A DNA stretch of 49,003 bases from Cellulomonas sp. IC4_254 (GCF_011603975.1 NZ_JAANNB010000005.1:1-49003); one strand, 5' to 3'; numbered from the stretch's first letter, positions 16,939-24,646 are shown. Notes: generated by a model not told the origin, from the letters alone. Program-made: numbers and translations.

Positions 16939-17026
16939 GCGACGGGCTGTCGCGTAGGGACGCGACGATCTGTAGCGTAGGCAGGCGACGATCTGTAGCG
17001 TAGTGGCGCGACGACCTGTAGTGTGC
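16939..17026 (+). repeat. Four tandem 23-bp direct repeats upstream of the DUF4143 ATPase
   Basis: A 19-nt unit, GCGACGATCTGTAGCGTAG, starts at 16962 and exactly again at 16985. A 16/19 copy starts at 16939 and a more diverged copy at 17008. The period is 23 bp throughout, and one more period lands on the GTG at 17031. The third and fourth units contain TAnnnT elements; TAGTGT (17019-17024) is a leaderless -10 six nt before the start. This looks like an array of operator sites on a promoter. Confidence 0.85.
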
Positions 17027-17030
17027 CGTC

Positions 17031-18323
17031 GTGCACACCCCCGCGGCACCCCTCCCGTCGTATCGGCGGCGCGTGGTGGACGACGAGCTCGACGACCTGG
17101 TCACCGGTGTCGCGGCCCTGGCGATCGAGGGCGCCAAGGGCGTCGGCAAGACCGCCACCGCGACCGCCCGCGCCGCGACCGCGCACCGGCTCGACGACCC
17201 GACGACCCGCGCCGTGCTCGGAGGCGACCCGGCCCGGGTGCTGCAGGGCCGGTCGCCCGTCCTCCTGGACGAGTGGCAGCTGATGCCGCAGACGTGGGAC
17301 CTCGTGCGGCGGGATGTCGACCGCGATCCGACTCCGGGCCGCTTCCTCCTCACCGGGTCCGCCTCGCCCCGGACCCCGGGGACGCACTCCGGCGCGGGGC
17401 GCATCGTCCAGGTGCGGATGCGACCGATGAGCCTCGCCGAACGAGGCTTCGCACCGTCCGTCAGCCTCGCGGAGCTGCTGCGGGGCGGACGACCGCCGAT
17501 CTCCGGGTCCACGAGCTCGGCGCTGTCCGACTACGTGCGGGAGATCGTGGGCGGCGGTTTCCCCGGGCTGCGCGGCCTCCCCCGCCGGGCGCTGCGCGCG
17601 CAGCTCGACGGGTACCTCGCCCGCGTCGTCGACCGCGACTTCGCCGACCTCGGGCAGGAGGTGCGCCGACCGGACGCCCTGCGCCGCTGGATGGCGGCGT
17701 ACGCGGCGGCGACGGCGACCACCGCGAGCTACGAGACGATCCGCGACGCGGCGACGTCCGGCGAGGGGGACAAGCCCGCGAGGACCACGACCGGGCCCTA
17801 CCGGGACACCCTGGGACGACTCTGGCTGCTCGATCCCGTCCCCGCCTGGTCTCCGTCCGCCAACCACCTGAAGCGACTCGGGTCCGCGCCCAAGCACCAC
17901 CTCGCGGACCCCGCGCTCGCGTGCCGCCTGCTGGGGGTCAGCGAGGAGATGCTCCTCGACGGACGGGAGGCCGGCCCGGTGGTCCCGAGGGACGGGACCC
18001 TCCTCGGAGCGCTCTTCGAGTCGCTCGTCACGCTCGGCGTGCGGGTGTTCGCGCAGAACGCGGAGGCCTCGGTCGGCCACCTGCGGACCAAGGGCGGTGA
18101 GCGTGAGGTCGACCTCGTCGTGAGCCGCGACGACGGCCACGTCGTCGCCGTGGAGGTGAAGCTGGCAGCCGAGGTCGGGGAGCACGACGTCCGCCACCTG
18201 CACTGGCTCCGGGAGCAGCTCGGCGCGCGGCTGCTCGACGCCGTGATCGTGACGACCGGGCGCGAGGCCTACCGGCGACCGGACGGCGTGGCCGTGGTGC
18301 CCGCGGCGCTGCTCGGGCCGTGA
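17031..18323 (+). CDS. AAA ATPase with DUF4143 / nuclease-like C-terminal domain
   Basis: The 430-residue protein has Walker A GAKGVGKT (34-41), Walker B PVLLDEWQ (76-83) and sensor RFLLTGSASP (around 105), as in the AAA_14 family. The DUF4143 region follows, with LPRRALRAQLDGYLARVVDRDF and GALFESLVTLGVRVFAQ. The end has EREVDLVVSRDDGHVVAVEVKL, a D...ExK pattern of PD-(D/E)xK-fold proteins. Members are common orphan genes in bacteria with no settled function; a defence or stress role is often guessed. GTG 17031 is the only start that respects the repeat/promoter geometry. Confidence 0.88.
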   Translation: MHTPAAPLPSYRRRVVDDELDDLVTGVAALAIEGAKGVGKTATATARAATAHRLDDPTTRAVLGGDPARVLQGRSPVLLDEWQLMPQTWDLVRRDVDRDPTPGRFLLTGSASPRTPGTHSGAGRIVQVRMRPMSLAERGFAPSVSLAELLRGGRPPISGSTSSALSDYVREIVGGGFPGLRGLPRRALRAQLDGYLARVVDRDFADLGQEVRRPDALRRWMAAYAAATATTASYETIRDAATSGEGDKPARTTTGPYRDTLGRLWLLDPVPAWSPSANHLKRLGSAPKHHLADPALACRLLGVSEEMLLDGREAGPVVPRDGTLLGALFESLVTLGVRVFAQNAEASVGHLRTKGGEREVDLVVSRDDGHVVAVEVKLAAEVGEHDVRHLHWLREQLGARLLDAVIVTTGREAYRRPDGVAVVPAALLGP

Positions 18324-18345
18324 CGCCCGCGACGGCGGCGCGCGG

Positions 18346-18768
18346 TCAGCCCGCGGCCGCCTCCGGCACCGGCGTCCCCGACGCGAGCCGCCCGGCGTAG
18401 ACGTCGATCTTCATCTCGATCGCCGCCAGGTGCTCGGTCACCTCGGCCAGCTGCGCCCGCACCGCGTCCCGGTGCGCCTGCAGCAGCGCCATCCGCTCCG
18501 GCTCGGTGCCCTCGCCCTGCCGGACCAGGTCGGCGTACTCGCGGATCTCCCGGATCGGCATGCCGGTGGCGCGCAGCCGGGTCAGCAGGTGGATCCAGCC
18601 GAGGTCCCGCTCGGTGTACCGCCGGTGCCCCGAGGACGCGCGCTCCACCGCGTCGAGCAGCAGCCCGTCACGCTCGTAGTAGCGGAGCGTGTACGGGGTC
18701 AGGCCGGTCGCCGCGGCGGCCTCGGCGATGGTGAGGGTCCGGCTCTCCTCGGTCACGCCCCTCAGCAT
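18346..18768 (-). CDS. MerR family transcriptional regulator
   Basis: The 140-residue protein has the MerR HTH near the N-terminus (TIAEAAAATGLTPYTLRYYERDGLL, residues 13-37) and the wing SSGHRRYTERDLGWI. A coiled-coil dimerisation helix (about 85-125) and a short C-terminal tail without metal-binding Cys residues follow. It belongs to the NmlR/AdhR-like branch that responds to aldehydes or redox stress. It starts 8 bp after the aldo-keto reductase stop and is probably co-transcribed with it. A GTG at 18756 preceded by GAGGGG is an alternative start. The palindrome upstream of the reductase is the expected binding site. Confidence 0.9.
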   Translation of the reverse strand: MLRGVTEESRTLTIAEAAAATGLTPYTLRYYERDGLLLDAVERASSGHRRYTERDLGWIHLLTRLRATGMPIREIREYADLVRQGEGTEPERMALLQAHRDAVRAQLAEVTEHLAAIEMKIDVYAGRLASGTPVPEAAAG

Positions 18769-18775
18769 GCGCCGC

Positions 18776-19798
18776 TCACCGCCCGATGGTCGACATGTCG
18801 GGGTACCGGTCGCCGACGACGGCCTGCGGCGGCACGGCGTCCGCGAGCGCCGCGAGGTCCTCCGCGCCGAGCCGGACGTCGGCGGCACCGACGTTCTGCT
18901 CCAGGTAGCGGACCCGCCGGGTGCCCGGGATCGGCACGACGTCCTCGCCCTGGGCGAGCACCCACGCGAGGGCGAGCTGCGCCGCCGTGACGCCCCGGTC
19001 GGCCGCGAGCGCCTGCACCCGCTCGACCAGCGCGCGGTTGGCGTCGAACGCCTCGCCGGCGAACCGCGGGTTGGCCCGCCGGAAGTCGTCGGCCGCGAGG
19101 TCGTCGGCCGCGGTGATCGCGCCGGTGAGCATCCCGCGGCCGAGCGGCGAGTACGGCACCAGGCCGATGCCGAGCTCGCGGAGCGTCGGCAGCACCTCGG
19201 CCTCGACGTCCCGGGTCCACAGCGAGTACTCGGTCTGGACGGCGGTGATCGGGTGCACGGCGTGCGCGCGGCGGATCGTCGCCGGGCCGGCCTCGGACAG
19301 CCCGAGGTGCCGGACCTTGCCCGCCTGCACGGCCTCGGCGAGCGCGCCCACCGTGTCCTCGACGGGGACCTTCGGGTCCATGCGGTGCATGTAGTAGAGG
19401 TCCACGTGGTCAACCCCCAGCCGCTGCAGGCTCGCGTCGAGCGCCGCGCGGACGTACTCGGGGCGGCCGTCGACGCCGCGGGTCGTCACGGTCGGGTCGG
19501 GGTCCCGGACGATGCCGAACTTGGTCGCCAGCACCACCTCGTCCCGGCGGCCGGCGATCGCCCGGCCGACCAGGCGCTCGTTGGTGTGCGGGCCGTAGAT
19601 GTCGGCGGTGTCGAGCAGCGTGACGCCGAGGTCGAGCGCGCGGTGGATCGTCGCGACCGACTCGCGCTCCTGGTCGGAGCCGGGAGCGGACGTCGCCCCG
19701 TAGAACTCGGACATGCCCATGCAGCCGAGCCCGAGGGCGGAGACGGTGAGGGCGGTGCCGTTCGTGGCGCTGCCGAGGGTGCGGGTGGAGAGGCTCAT
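18776..19798 (-). CDS. Aldo/keto reductase
   Basis: The 340-residue NADPH-dependent (alpha/beta)8-barrel enzyme has tetrad residues in [16 protein letters not shown] (Asp and Tyr), VVLATKFG (Lys) and DLYYMHRMD (His). [11 protein letters not shown] and [18 protein letters not shown] are the cofactor motifs. It belongs to the AKR group that reduces aldehydes and methylglyoxal-like compounds; the exact substrate is unknown. ATG 19798 lies 7 nt after the predicted -10 element. A MerR regulator follows in the same transcript, and a canonical MerR promoter precedes, indicating induction by electrophiles. Confidence 0.94.
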   Translation of the reverse strand: MSLSTRTLGSATNGTALTVSALGLGCMGMSEFYGATSAPGSDQERESVATIHRALDLGVTLLDTADIYGPHTNERLVGRAIAGRRDEVVLATKFGIVRDPDPTVTTRGVDGRPEYVRAALDASLQRLGVDHVDLYYMHRMDPKVPVEDTVGALAEAVQAGKVRHLGLSEAGPATIRRAHAVHPITAVQTEYSLWTRDVEAEVLPTLRELGIGLVPYSPLGRGMLTGAITAADDLAADDFRRANPRFAGEAFDANRALVERVQALAADRGVTAAQLALAWVLAQGEDVVPIPGTRRVRYLEQNVGAADVRLGAEDLAALADAVPPQAVVGDRYPDMSTIGR

Positions 19799-19814
19799 GG
19801 CGACGACGCTCCAC

Positions 19815-19836
19815 CTTGGAGCGCGCTCCAAGTCAA
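19815..19836 (-). promoter_or_regulatory. MerR-type promoter of the aldo/keto reductase-merR operon
   Basis: CTTGGAGCGCGCTCCAAG (19815-19832) is a perfect 18-bp palindrome. It overlaps a -35 TTGACT (minus strand, 19831-19836). A 19-bp spacer then leads to GAGCGT and, 7 nt later, the ATG. The over-long spacer containing a dyad is the hallmark of MerR-activated promoters. The sequence resembles NmlR/AdhR sites. Confidence 0.85.
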
Positions 19837-19906
19837 CCCGTCGCGCTGCGGGCCCGGGCGCCCGGTCGTAGCGTCGAGCCCACACCCCGCTCCCCGAGGA
19901 GGACGC

Positions 19907-20371
19907 GTGAAGCTCCGCCACCTGCCGCTGCGTCTCGGCGCCGGCGCCTACATCCTGAACTCCGGCCTCGACAAGCTCGGTGCCGACGAGGAGACCGCGA
20001 AGGGCCTGCACGGCACCGCGGCCGGCGCGTACCCGTTCCTGTCCGGCGTGGACCCGAAGACGTTCACCACGGCGCTCGGCGCCACCGAGGTGAGCCTCGG
20101 CACGGCCCTGCTCGTGCCCGTGCTCCCCCGGGTCGCGGTCGCCACCGGGTTCACCGCGTTCTCCGCCGCGCTCGTCGGCCTGTACCTGCGCACCCCGGCG
20201 CTGCACCGCGGCGAGGGCGACCCGCGGCCCAACCCGGACGGCGTCGGCATCGCGAAGGACGTCGTCATCCTGGGCGCCGCCGCGTCGTACCTGATCGACA
20301 CCCTGACGTCGTCGGCCAAGAAGGCGGGCACGAAGGCGGCGAAGAAGGCCGCGAAGGCCGTCCACCGCTGA
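19907..20371 (+). CDS. DoxX-like membrane protein
   Basis: The 154-residue protein has about four hydrophobic segments and the opening [21 protein letters not shown], typical of DoxX/DoxD-like proteins in actinobacteria. It ends in a lysine-rich amphipathic tail ([18 protein letters not shown]) that may bind membrane or nucleic acid. GTG 19907 follows GAGGAGGA. A possible -10 TAGCGT lies at 19869-19874. The DoxX family is linked loosely to thiosulfate/quinone or redox stress; no specific function can be assigned. Confidence 0.82.
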   Translation: MKLRHLPLRLGAGAYILNSGLDKLGADEETAKGLHGTAAGAYPFLSGVDPKTFTTALGATEVSLGTALLVPVLPRVAVATGFTAFSAALVGLYLRTPALHRGEGDPRPNPDGVGIAKDVVILGAAASYLIDTLTSSAKKAGTKAAKKAAKAVHR

Positions 20372-20373
20372 CG

Positions 20374-20395
20374 CCCGCCGGTCCCGGACGGCGGG
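20374..20395 (+). terminator. Possible terminator hairpin
   Basis: CCCGCCG (20374-20380) pairs with CGGCGGG (20389-20395) across an 8-nt loop directly after the DoxX-like stop. GC-rich chance pairing cannot be excluded. Confidence 0.4.
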
Positions 20396-20448
20396 GCGGC
20401 CCGGGCCCTAGGCTCGGGCCGTCGTCAGCCGCCGTCCCGAGGAGCGTC

Positions 20449-21048
20449 ATGCGCCGGCCCACCCGCTGGGAGCAGATCGGCCAGCAGAACCCCGACCGGT
20501 CCGCCTGGTACGTCGAGCGGTTCCGCAGCATGGCGGCGGAGGGCGCCGACCTGGCCGGCGAGGCCCGGCTGGTCGACGCCATGCTGCCGCGCGGGTCGCG
20601 GGTCCTGGACGCCGGCTGCGGCCCGGGCCGGGTCGGCGGCGAGCTCGCGCGACGCGGGCACACGGTCGTCGGGGTCGACGTCGACCCGCTGCTGGTCGAG
20701 GCGGCGCGCGCCGACCACCCGGCCGGCGACTGGCACGTCGGCGACCTGGCGGAGCTGGACCTGCCGGCGGCGGGGGTCGCCGAGCCGTTCGACCTCGCCG
20801 TGATGGCGGGCAACGTGCTGACGTTCGTCGCGCCGGGCACCGAGGCCGAGGTGCTGCGCCGCATCCGGGCGCACCTGGTCCCGGACGGCCGGCTGGTCGT
20901 CGGGTTCGGGGCCGGGCGCGGGTACGCGTTCGACGCGCTCGACGCCGACGCCGCGGCCGCCGGGTTCGTCGTGCAGCACCGCTTCGCGACCTGGGACCTG
21001 CGGCCGTTCGGGCCGGACGCGGACTTCCTGGTCGCGGTCCTGGGCTGA
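20449..21048 (+). CDS. Class I SAM-dependent methyltransferase
   Basis: The 199-residue Rossmann-fold methyltransferase has motif I VLDAGCGPGRVGGELARRGH (52-71). It continues with VVGVDVDPLLVEAARADHP (acidic residue for ribose binding), FDLAVMAGNVLTF and a late VPDGRLVVGF. The substrate is not evident. ATG 20449 is preceded by GAGGAGCG and a -10-like TAGGCT at 20409-20414. It stands alone between the DoxX-like and YrdC/YciO genes on the same strand. Confidence 0.92.
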   Translation: MRRPTRWEQIGQQNPDRSAWYVERFRSMAAEGADLAGEARLVDAMLPRGSRVLDAGCGPGRVGGELARRGHTVVGVDVDPLLVEAARADHPAGDWHVGDLAELDLPAAGVAEPFDLAVMAGNVLTFVAPGTEAEVLRRIRAHLVPDGRLVVGFGAGRGYAFDALDADAAAAGFVVQHRFATWDLRPFGPDADFLVAVLG

Positions 21049-21106
21049 GCCCCGGCCGGTGGTCCCGGGCTGGTCCGGCCGCGCGGGCCGTGCCACCCTC
21101 GACCGC

Positions 21107-21727
21107 ATGGCCCGGTTCTTCGACGTCCACCCCCACGACCCGCAGGCCCGGTCGATCGGCCAGGTCGTTCAGCTGCTGCGCGACGACGCCCTGATCGCCT
21201 ACCCCACCGACTCCGGGTACGCGCTCGGCTGCCGCATGGAGAGCCACACCGGCGCCGACCGCATCCGCGCGATCCGGCACCTGACCGACAAGCACCACTT
21301 CACGCTCATGTGCACGGACTTCGCCCAGCTCGGGCAGCTCGTGCGGCTGGACAACGCGCCGTTCCGGGCGATCAAGGCCGCCACCCCGGGGCCGTACACG
21401 TTCATCCTGCCGGCGACCAAGGAGGTCCCCCGGCGGCTGGCGCACCCCAAGAAGAAGACCGTCGGCGTGCGGATCCCGGACTCGCGGGTGGTGCAGGCGA
21501 TCCTGCGCGAGCTCGGCGAGCCGCTGCTGTCCTCGACGCTGATCCTCCCGGGCGACACCGAGCCGCAGACCGACGGCTGGACGGTCAAGGAGGAGCTCGA
21601 CCACGTGGTCGACGCCGTGCTCGAGGCGGGCGAGGTGTCCGCGGAGCCGACGACGGTCGTGGACTGGTCCGAGGGCTTCCCGGAGGTGGTCCGCGTCGGC
21701 GCGGGCGACCCGGACCGGTTCGCCTGA
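21107..21727 (+). CDS. Sua5/YciO/YrdC/YwlC family protein (YciO-like)
   Basis: This 206-residue protein is a single YrdC domain: ALIAYPTDSGYALGC (residues 27-41), KHHFTLMCTDFAQL, PGPYTFILPATKEVPRRL, KTVGVRIPDSRVVQAIL and PLLSSTLILPG. The lack of a C-terminal Sua5 domain and the HPKKKTVGVRIP segment are YciO-like. The family makes threonylcarbamoyl-AMP for tRNA t6A; YciO members are weak or specialised versions, so the exact role is open. ATG 21107 was chosen at the conserved MARFFDVHP start. Confidence 0.9.
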   Translation: MARFFDVHPHDPQARSIGQVVQLLRDDALIAYPTDSGYALGCRMESHTGADRIRAIRHLTDKHHFTLMCTDFAQLGQLVRLDNAPFRAIKAATPGPYTFILPATKEVPRRLAHPKKKTVGVRIPDSRVVQAILRELGEPLLSSTLILPGDTEPQTDGWTVKEELDHVVDAVLEAGEVSAEPTTVVDWSEGFPEVVRVGAGDPDRFA

Positions 21728-21752
21728 GTCCGTCGGGACGGATGTCAGACAC

Positions 21753-21764
21753 ACGTAGTACGTT
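21753..21764 (+). promoter_or_regulatory. vapBC operator/promoter
   Basis: ACGTA-G-TACGT (21753-21763) is an inverted repeat overlapping the -10 element TACGTT (21759-21764). The -10 lies exactly 6 nt before the antitoxin ATG. It is a likely antitoxin autoregulation site on a leaderless transcript. Confidence 0.6.
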
Positions 21765-21770
21765 GGCAGC

Positions 21771-22049
21771 ATGGAGACGGTCACCAAGCGCGAGCTGAAC
21801 CAGCACACCGCCACCGTCCTCGCGCGGGTCGACGGTGGCGTGGAGGTCGTCGTCACCGAGCGCGGGCTCCCGCGGTGGCGGGTGTCCGGCTACACCGAGC
21901 CGTCCGGGGGGCTCGACCGGCTGCACCGCGAGGGGCGGTACACGCCTCCGGCCGGCGCGGCCGTCGCCTGGCCGCAGCACGGCGCGGGTGACCCGATCTC
22001 CAGCGACCGCGTGGACGAGCTGCTCGCCGAAGCCCGGGGCGAGCACTGA
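21771..22049 (+). CDS. Antitoxin, Phd/YefM-like (VapB partner)
   Basis: The 92-residue protein begins METVTKRELNQHTATVLARVDGG, the Phd/YefM DNA-binding fold, followed by VEVVVTERGLPRWRVSGY. The C-terminal half (SSDRVDELLAEARGEH) would wrap the toxin. The gene ends 2 nt before a PIN-domain toxin, which fixes the module as type II toxin-antitoxin. It would repress its own promoter through the 21753-21763 palindrome. Confidence 0.9.
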   Translation: METVTKRELNQHTATVLARVDGGVEVVVTERGLPRWRVSGYTEPSGGLDRLHREGRYTPPAGAAVAWPQHGAGDPISSDRVDELLAEARGEH

Positions 22050-22051
22050 CC

Positions 22052-22438
22052 ATGACGTACTACCTGGACTCGTCGGTCGCGCTGCGCGCCGTCCTGGAGG
22101 TGCCCGAGCGGCCGCGGGTCCTGCGGTGGCTCGACGACCGCGCCGGCCAGCTCGTCTCGTCCCGCCTGCTCCGCACCGAGATCGTGCGGGTCCTGCGTCG
22201 CGAGCAGCTCCCGGTCTCGGCGGCGGCTGCGCTGCTGTCCCGGGTGGGACTGATCTCGCTCTCGGACGAGGTCGCGTCCGTCGCGGAGTCCATCGAGCGC
22301 CACGTCAAGACGCTCGACGCCCTGCACCTCGCCACGGCGCTGGTCATCGGCGACCCGGTGGTCGTCGTGACCCACGACGCCGGCATGGCCGCGGTCGCCG
22401 GACACCTCGGGCTCGACGTCGAGGACCCGGTGGCATGA
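22052..22438 (+). CDS. vapC: VapC-type PIN-domain ribonuclease toxin
   Basis: The 128-residue PIN domain has the acidic metal-binding set in place: D6 (YYLDSSV), E43 (LRTEIVR), D89 (VKTLDALHLATAL) and D109 (VVTHDAGMA). Such toxins cleave tRNA or rRNA when released from antitoxin; the target here is unknown. All catalytic positions are kept, so it should be active. The stop overlaps the ATG of a uracil-DNA glycosylase gene (ATGA), an unusual third gene for this module. Confidence 0.93.
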   Translation: MTYYLDSSVALRAVLEVPERPRVLRWLDDRAGQLVSSRLLRTEIVRVLRREQLPVSAAAALLSRVGLISLSDEVASVAESIERHVKTLDALHLATALVIGDPVVVVTHDAGMAAVAGHLGLDVEDPVA

Positions 22439-23184
22439 CGGTGCCCGCCCTGCCCGACGACCCCGGGTTCCCCGCGGCGACCGCGCCCGGCGCGCGCGAC
22501 CTCGCCGAGCTCGACGGCGCCGTGGTCGAGTGCCGCGCCTGCCCGCGGCTCGTCGCGTGGCGCGAGCACGTCGCGACCGTGAAGCGCGCCGCCTACCGGG
22601 ACCAGGAGTACTGGGCCCGCCCGGCGCCGGGGTTCGGCGACCCGGACGCGTCCGTCCTCGTGGTCGGCCTCGCCCCCGCCGCGCACGGCGCCAACCGCAC
22701 GGGCCGGATGTTCACCGGCGACCGGTCGGGCGACTTCCTGTTCGCGGCCATGCACCGGGTGGGGATGGCGTCCCAGCCGACGTCCACGCACGCCGGCGAC
22801 GGGCTGACGCTCACCGGCGTCCGGATCACGGCGCCGGTGCACTGCGCGCCGCCGGACAACAAGCCGCTGCCCGAGGAGCGGCACCGCTGCGGGCCGTGGC
22901 TGGCGCGGGAGCTCAACATCGTGCGGCCGCGGGTCGCGCTCGTGCTGGGGGCGTTCGGCTGGGACGCGCTGCTGCGCACGCTCGGCGAGCAGGGCTGGGC
23001 GGTGCCGCGTCCGCGCCCCCGGTTCGGGCACGGCGCCGAGGTGGTGCTGGACCACCCCGGCACCGGCGAGCGCCTGACCCTGCTGGGCTGCTTCCACGTC
23101 AGCCAGCAGAACACCTTCACCGGCCGTCTGACGCCGGAGATGCTCGACGCGGTCCTGCTCCGCGCCCGCGCCCTCGCGGGCTGA
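22435..23184 (+). CDS. Uracil-DNA glycosylase, family 5 (UdgB type)
   Basis: The 249-residue protein has the motif VVGLAPAAHGANRTGRMFTGDRSGDFL (residues 76-102), the family-5 active-site region. Cys residues C33, C36, C137 and C152 can ligate the 4Fe-4S cluster of this family. GCFHVSQQNTFTGRLT near the end is the DNA-intercalation region. It removes uracil, and in this family often other deaminated bases, from DNA. ATG 22435 overlaps the vapC stop as ATGA, so translation is coupled to the toxin gene. A structured repeat follows the stop. Confidence 0.93.
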   Translation: MTVPALPDDPGFPAATAPGARDLAELDGAVVECRACPRLVAWREHVATVKRAAYRDQEYWARPAPGFGDPDASVLVVGLAPAAHGANRTGRMFTGDRSGDFLFAAMHRVGMASQPTSTHAGDGLTLTGVRITAPVHCAPPDNKPLPEERHRCGPWLARELNIVRPRVALVLGAFGWDALLRTLGEQGWAVPRPRPRFGHGAEVVLDHPGTGERLTLLGCFHVSQQNTFTGRLTPEMLDAVLLRARALAG

Positions 23185-23186
23185 CC

Positions 23187-23258
23187 CCGAGTTCGGCACT
23201 CCGCTGCCGAGGTCGGCAGCTGGAGGTGCCGAACTCGGCGCGGGAGTGCCGAACTCGG
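23187..23258. repeat. Convergent-gene element with four copies of a CCGAGTTCGGCAC word
   Basis: Words at 23187-23202 and 23207-23220 are in plus orientation. Inverted copies lie at 23224-23240 and 23243-23258. The outermost pair is a perfect 16-bp inverted repeat (CCGAGTTCGGCACTCC / GGAGTGCCGAACTCGG). GCTGCCGAGGTCGGCAGC (23203-23220) forms an inner hairpin. It fills the gap between the convergent UDG and SDR genes and may be a bidirectional terminator or a protein-binding array. A second element of the same layout lies at 46351-46424. Confidence 0.85.
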
Positions 23259-23265
23259 CGGGGGC

Positions 23266-24159
23266 TCAGGCCAGCGGGCGGCCGCCCGTGACGCCGATGC
23301 GCTCGCCCGTGATGTAGCTGCTCTCCTGGCTCGCGAAGAACACGTACGCCGGGGCGAGCTCCGCCGGCTGGCCCGCGCGGCCCAGCGGGGTGTCGGCGCC
23401 GAACTCCTTGACCTTCTCGGCCGGCATCGTCGCGGGGATGAGCGGGGTCCAGATCGGCCCCGGCGCCACCGCGTTGACCCGGATGCCCTGCTCGGCGACC
23501 TGCTGCGCGAGCGCCTTCGTGAAGTTGAGGATCCCGGCCTTGGTGGTGGCGTAGTCGATGAGCTGCGGGCTCGGCTCGTAGGCCTGGACCGACGTGGTGT
23601 TGATGATGCTCGACCCCGGCTGCAGGTGCGGGAGCGCGGCCTTGGTGATCCAGAACATCGCGTACAGGTTGGTCTTGAACGTGCGGTCGAGCTGCTCGGT
23701 GGTCAGGTCCAGCAGCCCGTTCTCCTGGGACATCTGGAACGCCGCGTTGTTGACGAGCACGTCCAGCCCGCCGAGCTCGGACACCGTGCGCTCGACGATC
23801 TCGGAGCAGAACGCCTCGTCGCGGATGTCGCCGGGCAGGGTCAGCGCGCGGCGGCCGGCGGCCTCGACGAGCCGCACCGTCTCCTGGGCGTCCTCCTCCT
23901 CGTCGGGGAGGTACACGATCGCGACGTCCGCGCCCTCCCGGGCGAACGCCAGGGCGACGGCGCGGCCGATGCCGGAGTCGCCGCCGGTGATGAGGGTGCG
24001 CTTGCCCTCGAGCCGGCCGGAGCCGACGTACGACTCCTCGCCGTGGTCGGGCTGCTGCCGCATGTCGTCCGTGAGGCCGGGGTGCGGGATCCTCTGCGCC
24101 GGCTGCTCGGGCTCCGGGTGCTGGGTCTGGGGGTCCTGGGGCGTGGTCTGGTCGCTCAT
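23266..24159 (-). CDS. SDR family oxidoreductase (YhdF/YghA-like)
   Basis: The 297-residue classical short-chain dehydrogenase has an N-terminal Gln/Pro-rich extension of about 45 residues (MSDQTTPQDPQTQHPEPEQP). It has the cofactor motif ITGGDSGIGRAVALAFA, NNAAFQMSQ, catalytic Ser in INTTSV, and YATTK with Tyr and Lys. The extension plus PLGRAGQPAELAPAYVFFAS mark the YhdF/YghA/general stress group. The substrate is unknown; reduction of aldehydes or sugars is known in relatives. ATG 24159 has GGGTGAG just upstream. Confidence 0.93.
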   Translation of the reverse strand: MSDQTTPQDPQTQHPEPEQPAQRIPHPGLTDDMRQQPDHGEESYVGSGRLEGKRTLITGGDSGIGRAVALAFAREGADVAIVYLPDEEEDAQETVRLVEAAGRRALTLPGDIRDEAFCSEIVERTVSELGGLDVLVNNAAFQMSQENGLLDLTTEQLDRTFKTNLYAMFWITKAALPHLQPGSSIINTTSVQAYEPSPQLIDYATTKAGILNFTKALAQQVAEQGIRVNAVAPGPIWTPLIPATMPAEKVKEFGADTPLGRAGQPAELAPAYVFFASQESSYITGERIGVTGGRPLA

Positions 24160-24355
24160 GCTCACCCATCGTCCGCGCCCGTCGGCGAGCCGCCACCGGA
24201 GCGGGTGAACCGTCGGCGTGTCGGCTCCCGGCGCGTCGCCCCGAGTTGCCCCGTCGGGCCAGGTCACCCCACAGTGGCGGTCGGCCACCGCGCTCCGACC
24301 CGCACGTCCACGTCGCGCGCACAACCGCCGCACAGCCTCCCCGCAGGGGACGTCC

Positions 24356-24361
24356 TAGGGT
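24356..24361 (+). promoter_or_regulatory. -10 element upstream of the small membrane gene
   Basis: TAGGGT fits TAnnnT and would start transcription near 24368, leaving an 18-nt leader with GAGGAGG. It lies in the 226-bp divergent gap 24160-24385, which holds no other recognised element. Confidence 0.4.
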
Positions 24362-24385
24362 GGCGGTCCGGACCTGAGGAGGAAC

Positions 24386-24646
24386 GTGAGCCAAGCCGAC
24401 GAGCAGTACGTCGAGATCTGGGGCGACCGCGTGTCGATGCGCGACCTGCTCCTGGCGCTCGCGGTCACCGCCGCCGCGACGGTCGGCGCCGTCGTGATCG
24501 GCCGGGCGCTCGGCTCGTCCGAGTTCTTCTGGGGCCTCGGCGGCTCCGTCGTCGGGTTCGTCGCCGCGGTCGCGCTGATCCGGCCGAAGCGGGACGTGCG
24601 GGTCGTGGCCGACGAGGACGTGGACGCGGGGCCGCCACCGGCCTGA
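24386..24646 (+). CDS. Small two-helix membrane protein
   Basis: This 86-residue protein has a short polar N-terminus (MSQADEQYVEIWGDRVSM), two hydrophobic helices (about 19-42 and 46-66) joined by SSEFFW, and an acidic C-terminal tail. GTG 24386 follows a near-perfect GAGGAGGAAC ribosome site. No family is recognised. It lies 92 bp upstream of the TctA-like permease on the same strand. It could be a small accessory subunit, although it is shorter than a typical four-helix TctB; this is speculation. Confidence 0.8.
   Translation: MSQADEQYVEIWGDRVSMRDLLLALAVTAAATVGAVVIGRALGSSEFFWGLGGSVVGFVAAVALIRPKRDVRVVADEDVDAGPPPA

Noticed and set aside
16939-17026. Tandem repeats as a CRISPR array
   Set aside because: The spacing between units is only 4 nt, with no true spacers, no leader and no cas genes. 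They sit on a promoter.
14780-17512. Long antisense open frames opposite EF-G2, CopA (31661-34366) and the flippase fusion (36772-39486), each around 900 codons
   Set aside because: In very GC-rich DNA stop codons are rare on the shadow strand. These frames are low-complexity, rich in Arg/Pro/Ala/Gly, and lie opposite strongly conserved proteins.
23187-23258. Repeats as an integron attC site or insertion-sequence end
   Set aside because: There is no transposase, integrase or target duplication, and the matching second copy between other convergent genes fits a non-mobile element better.
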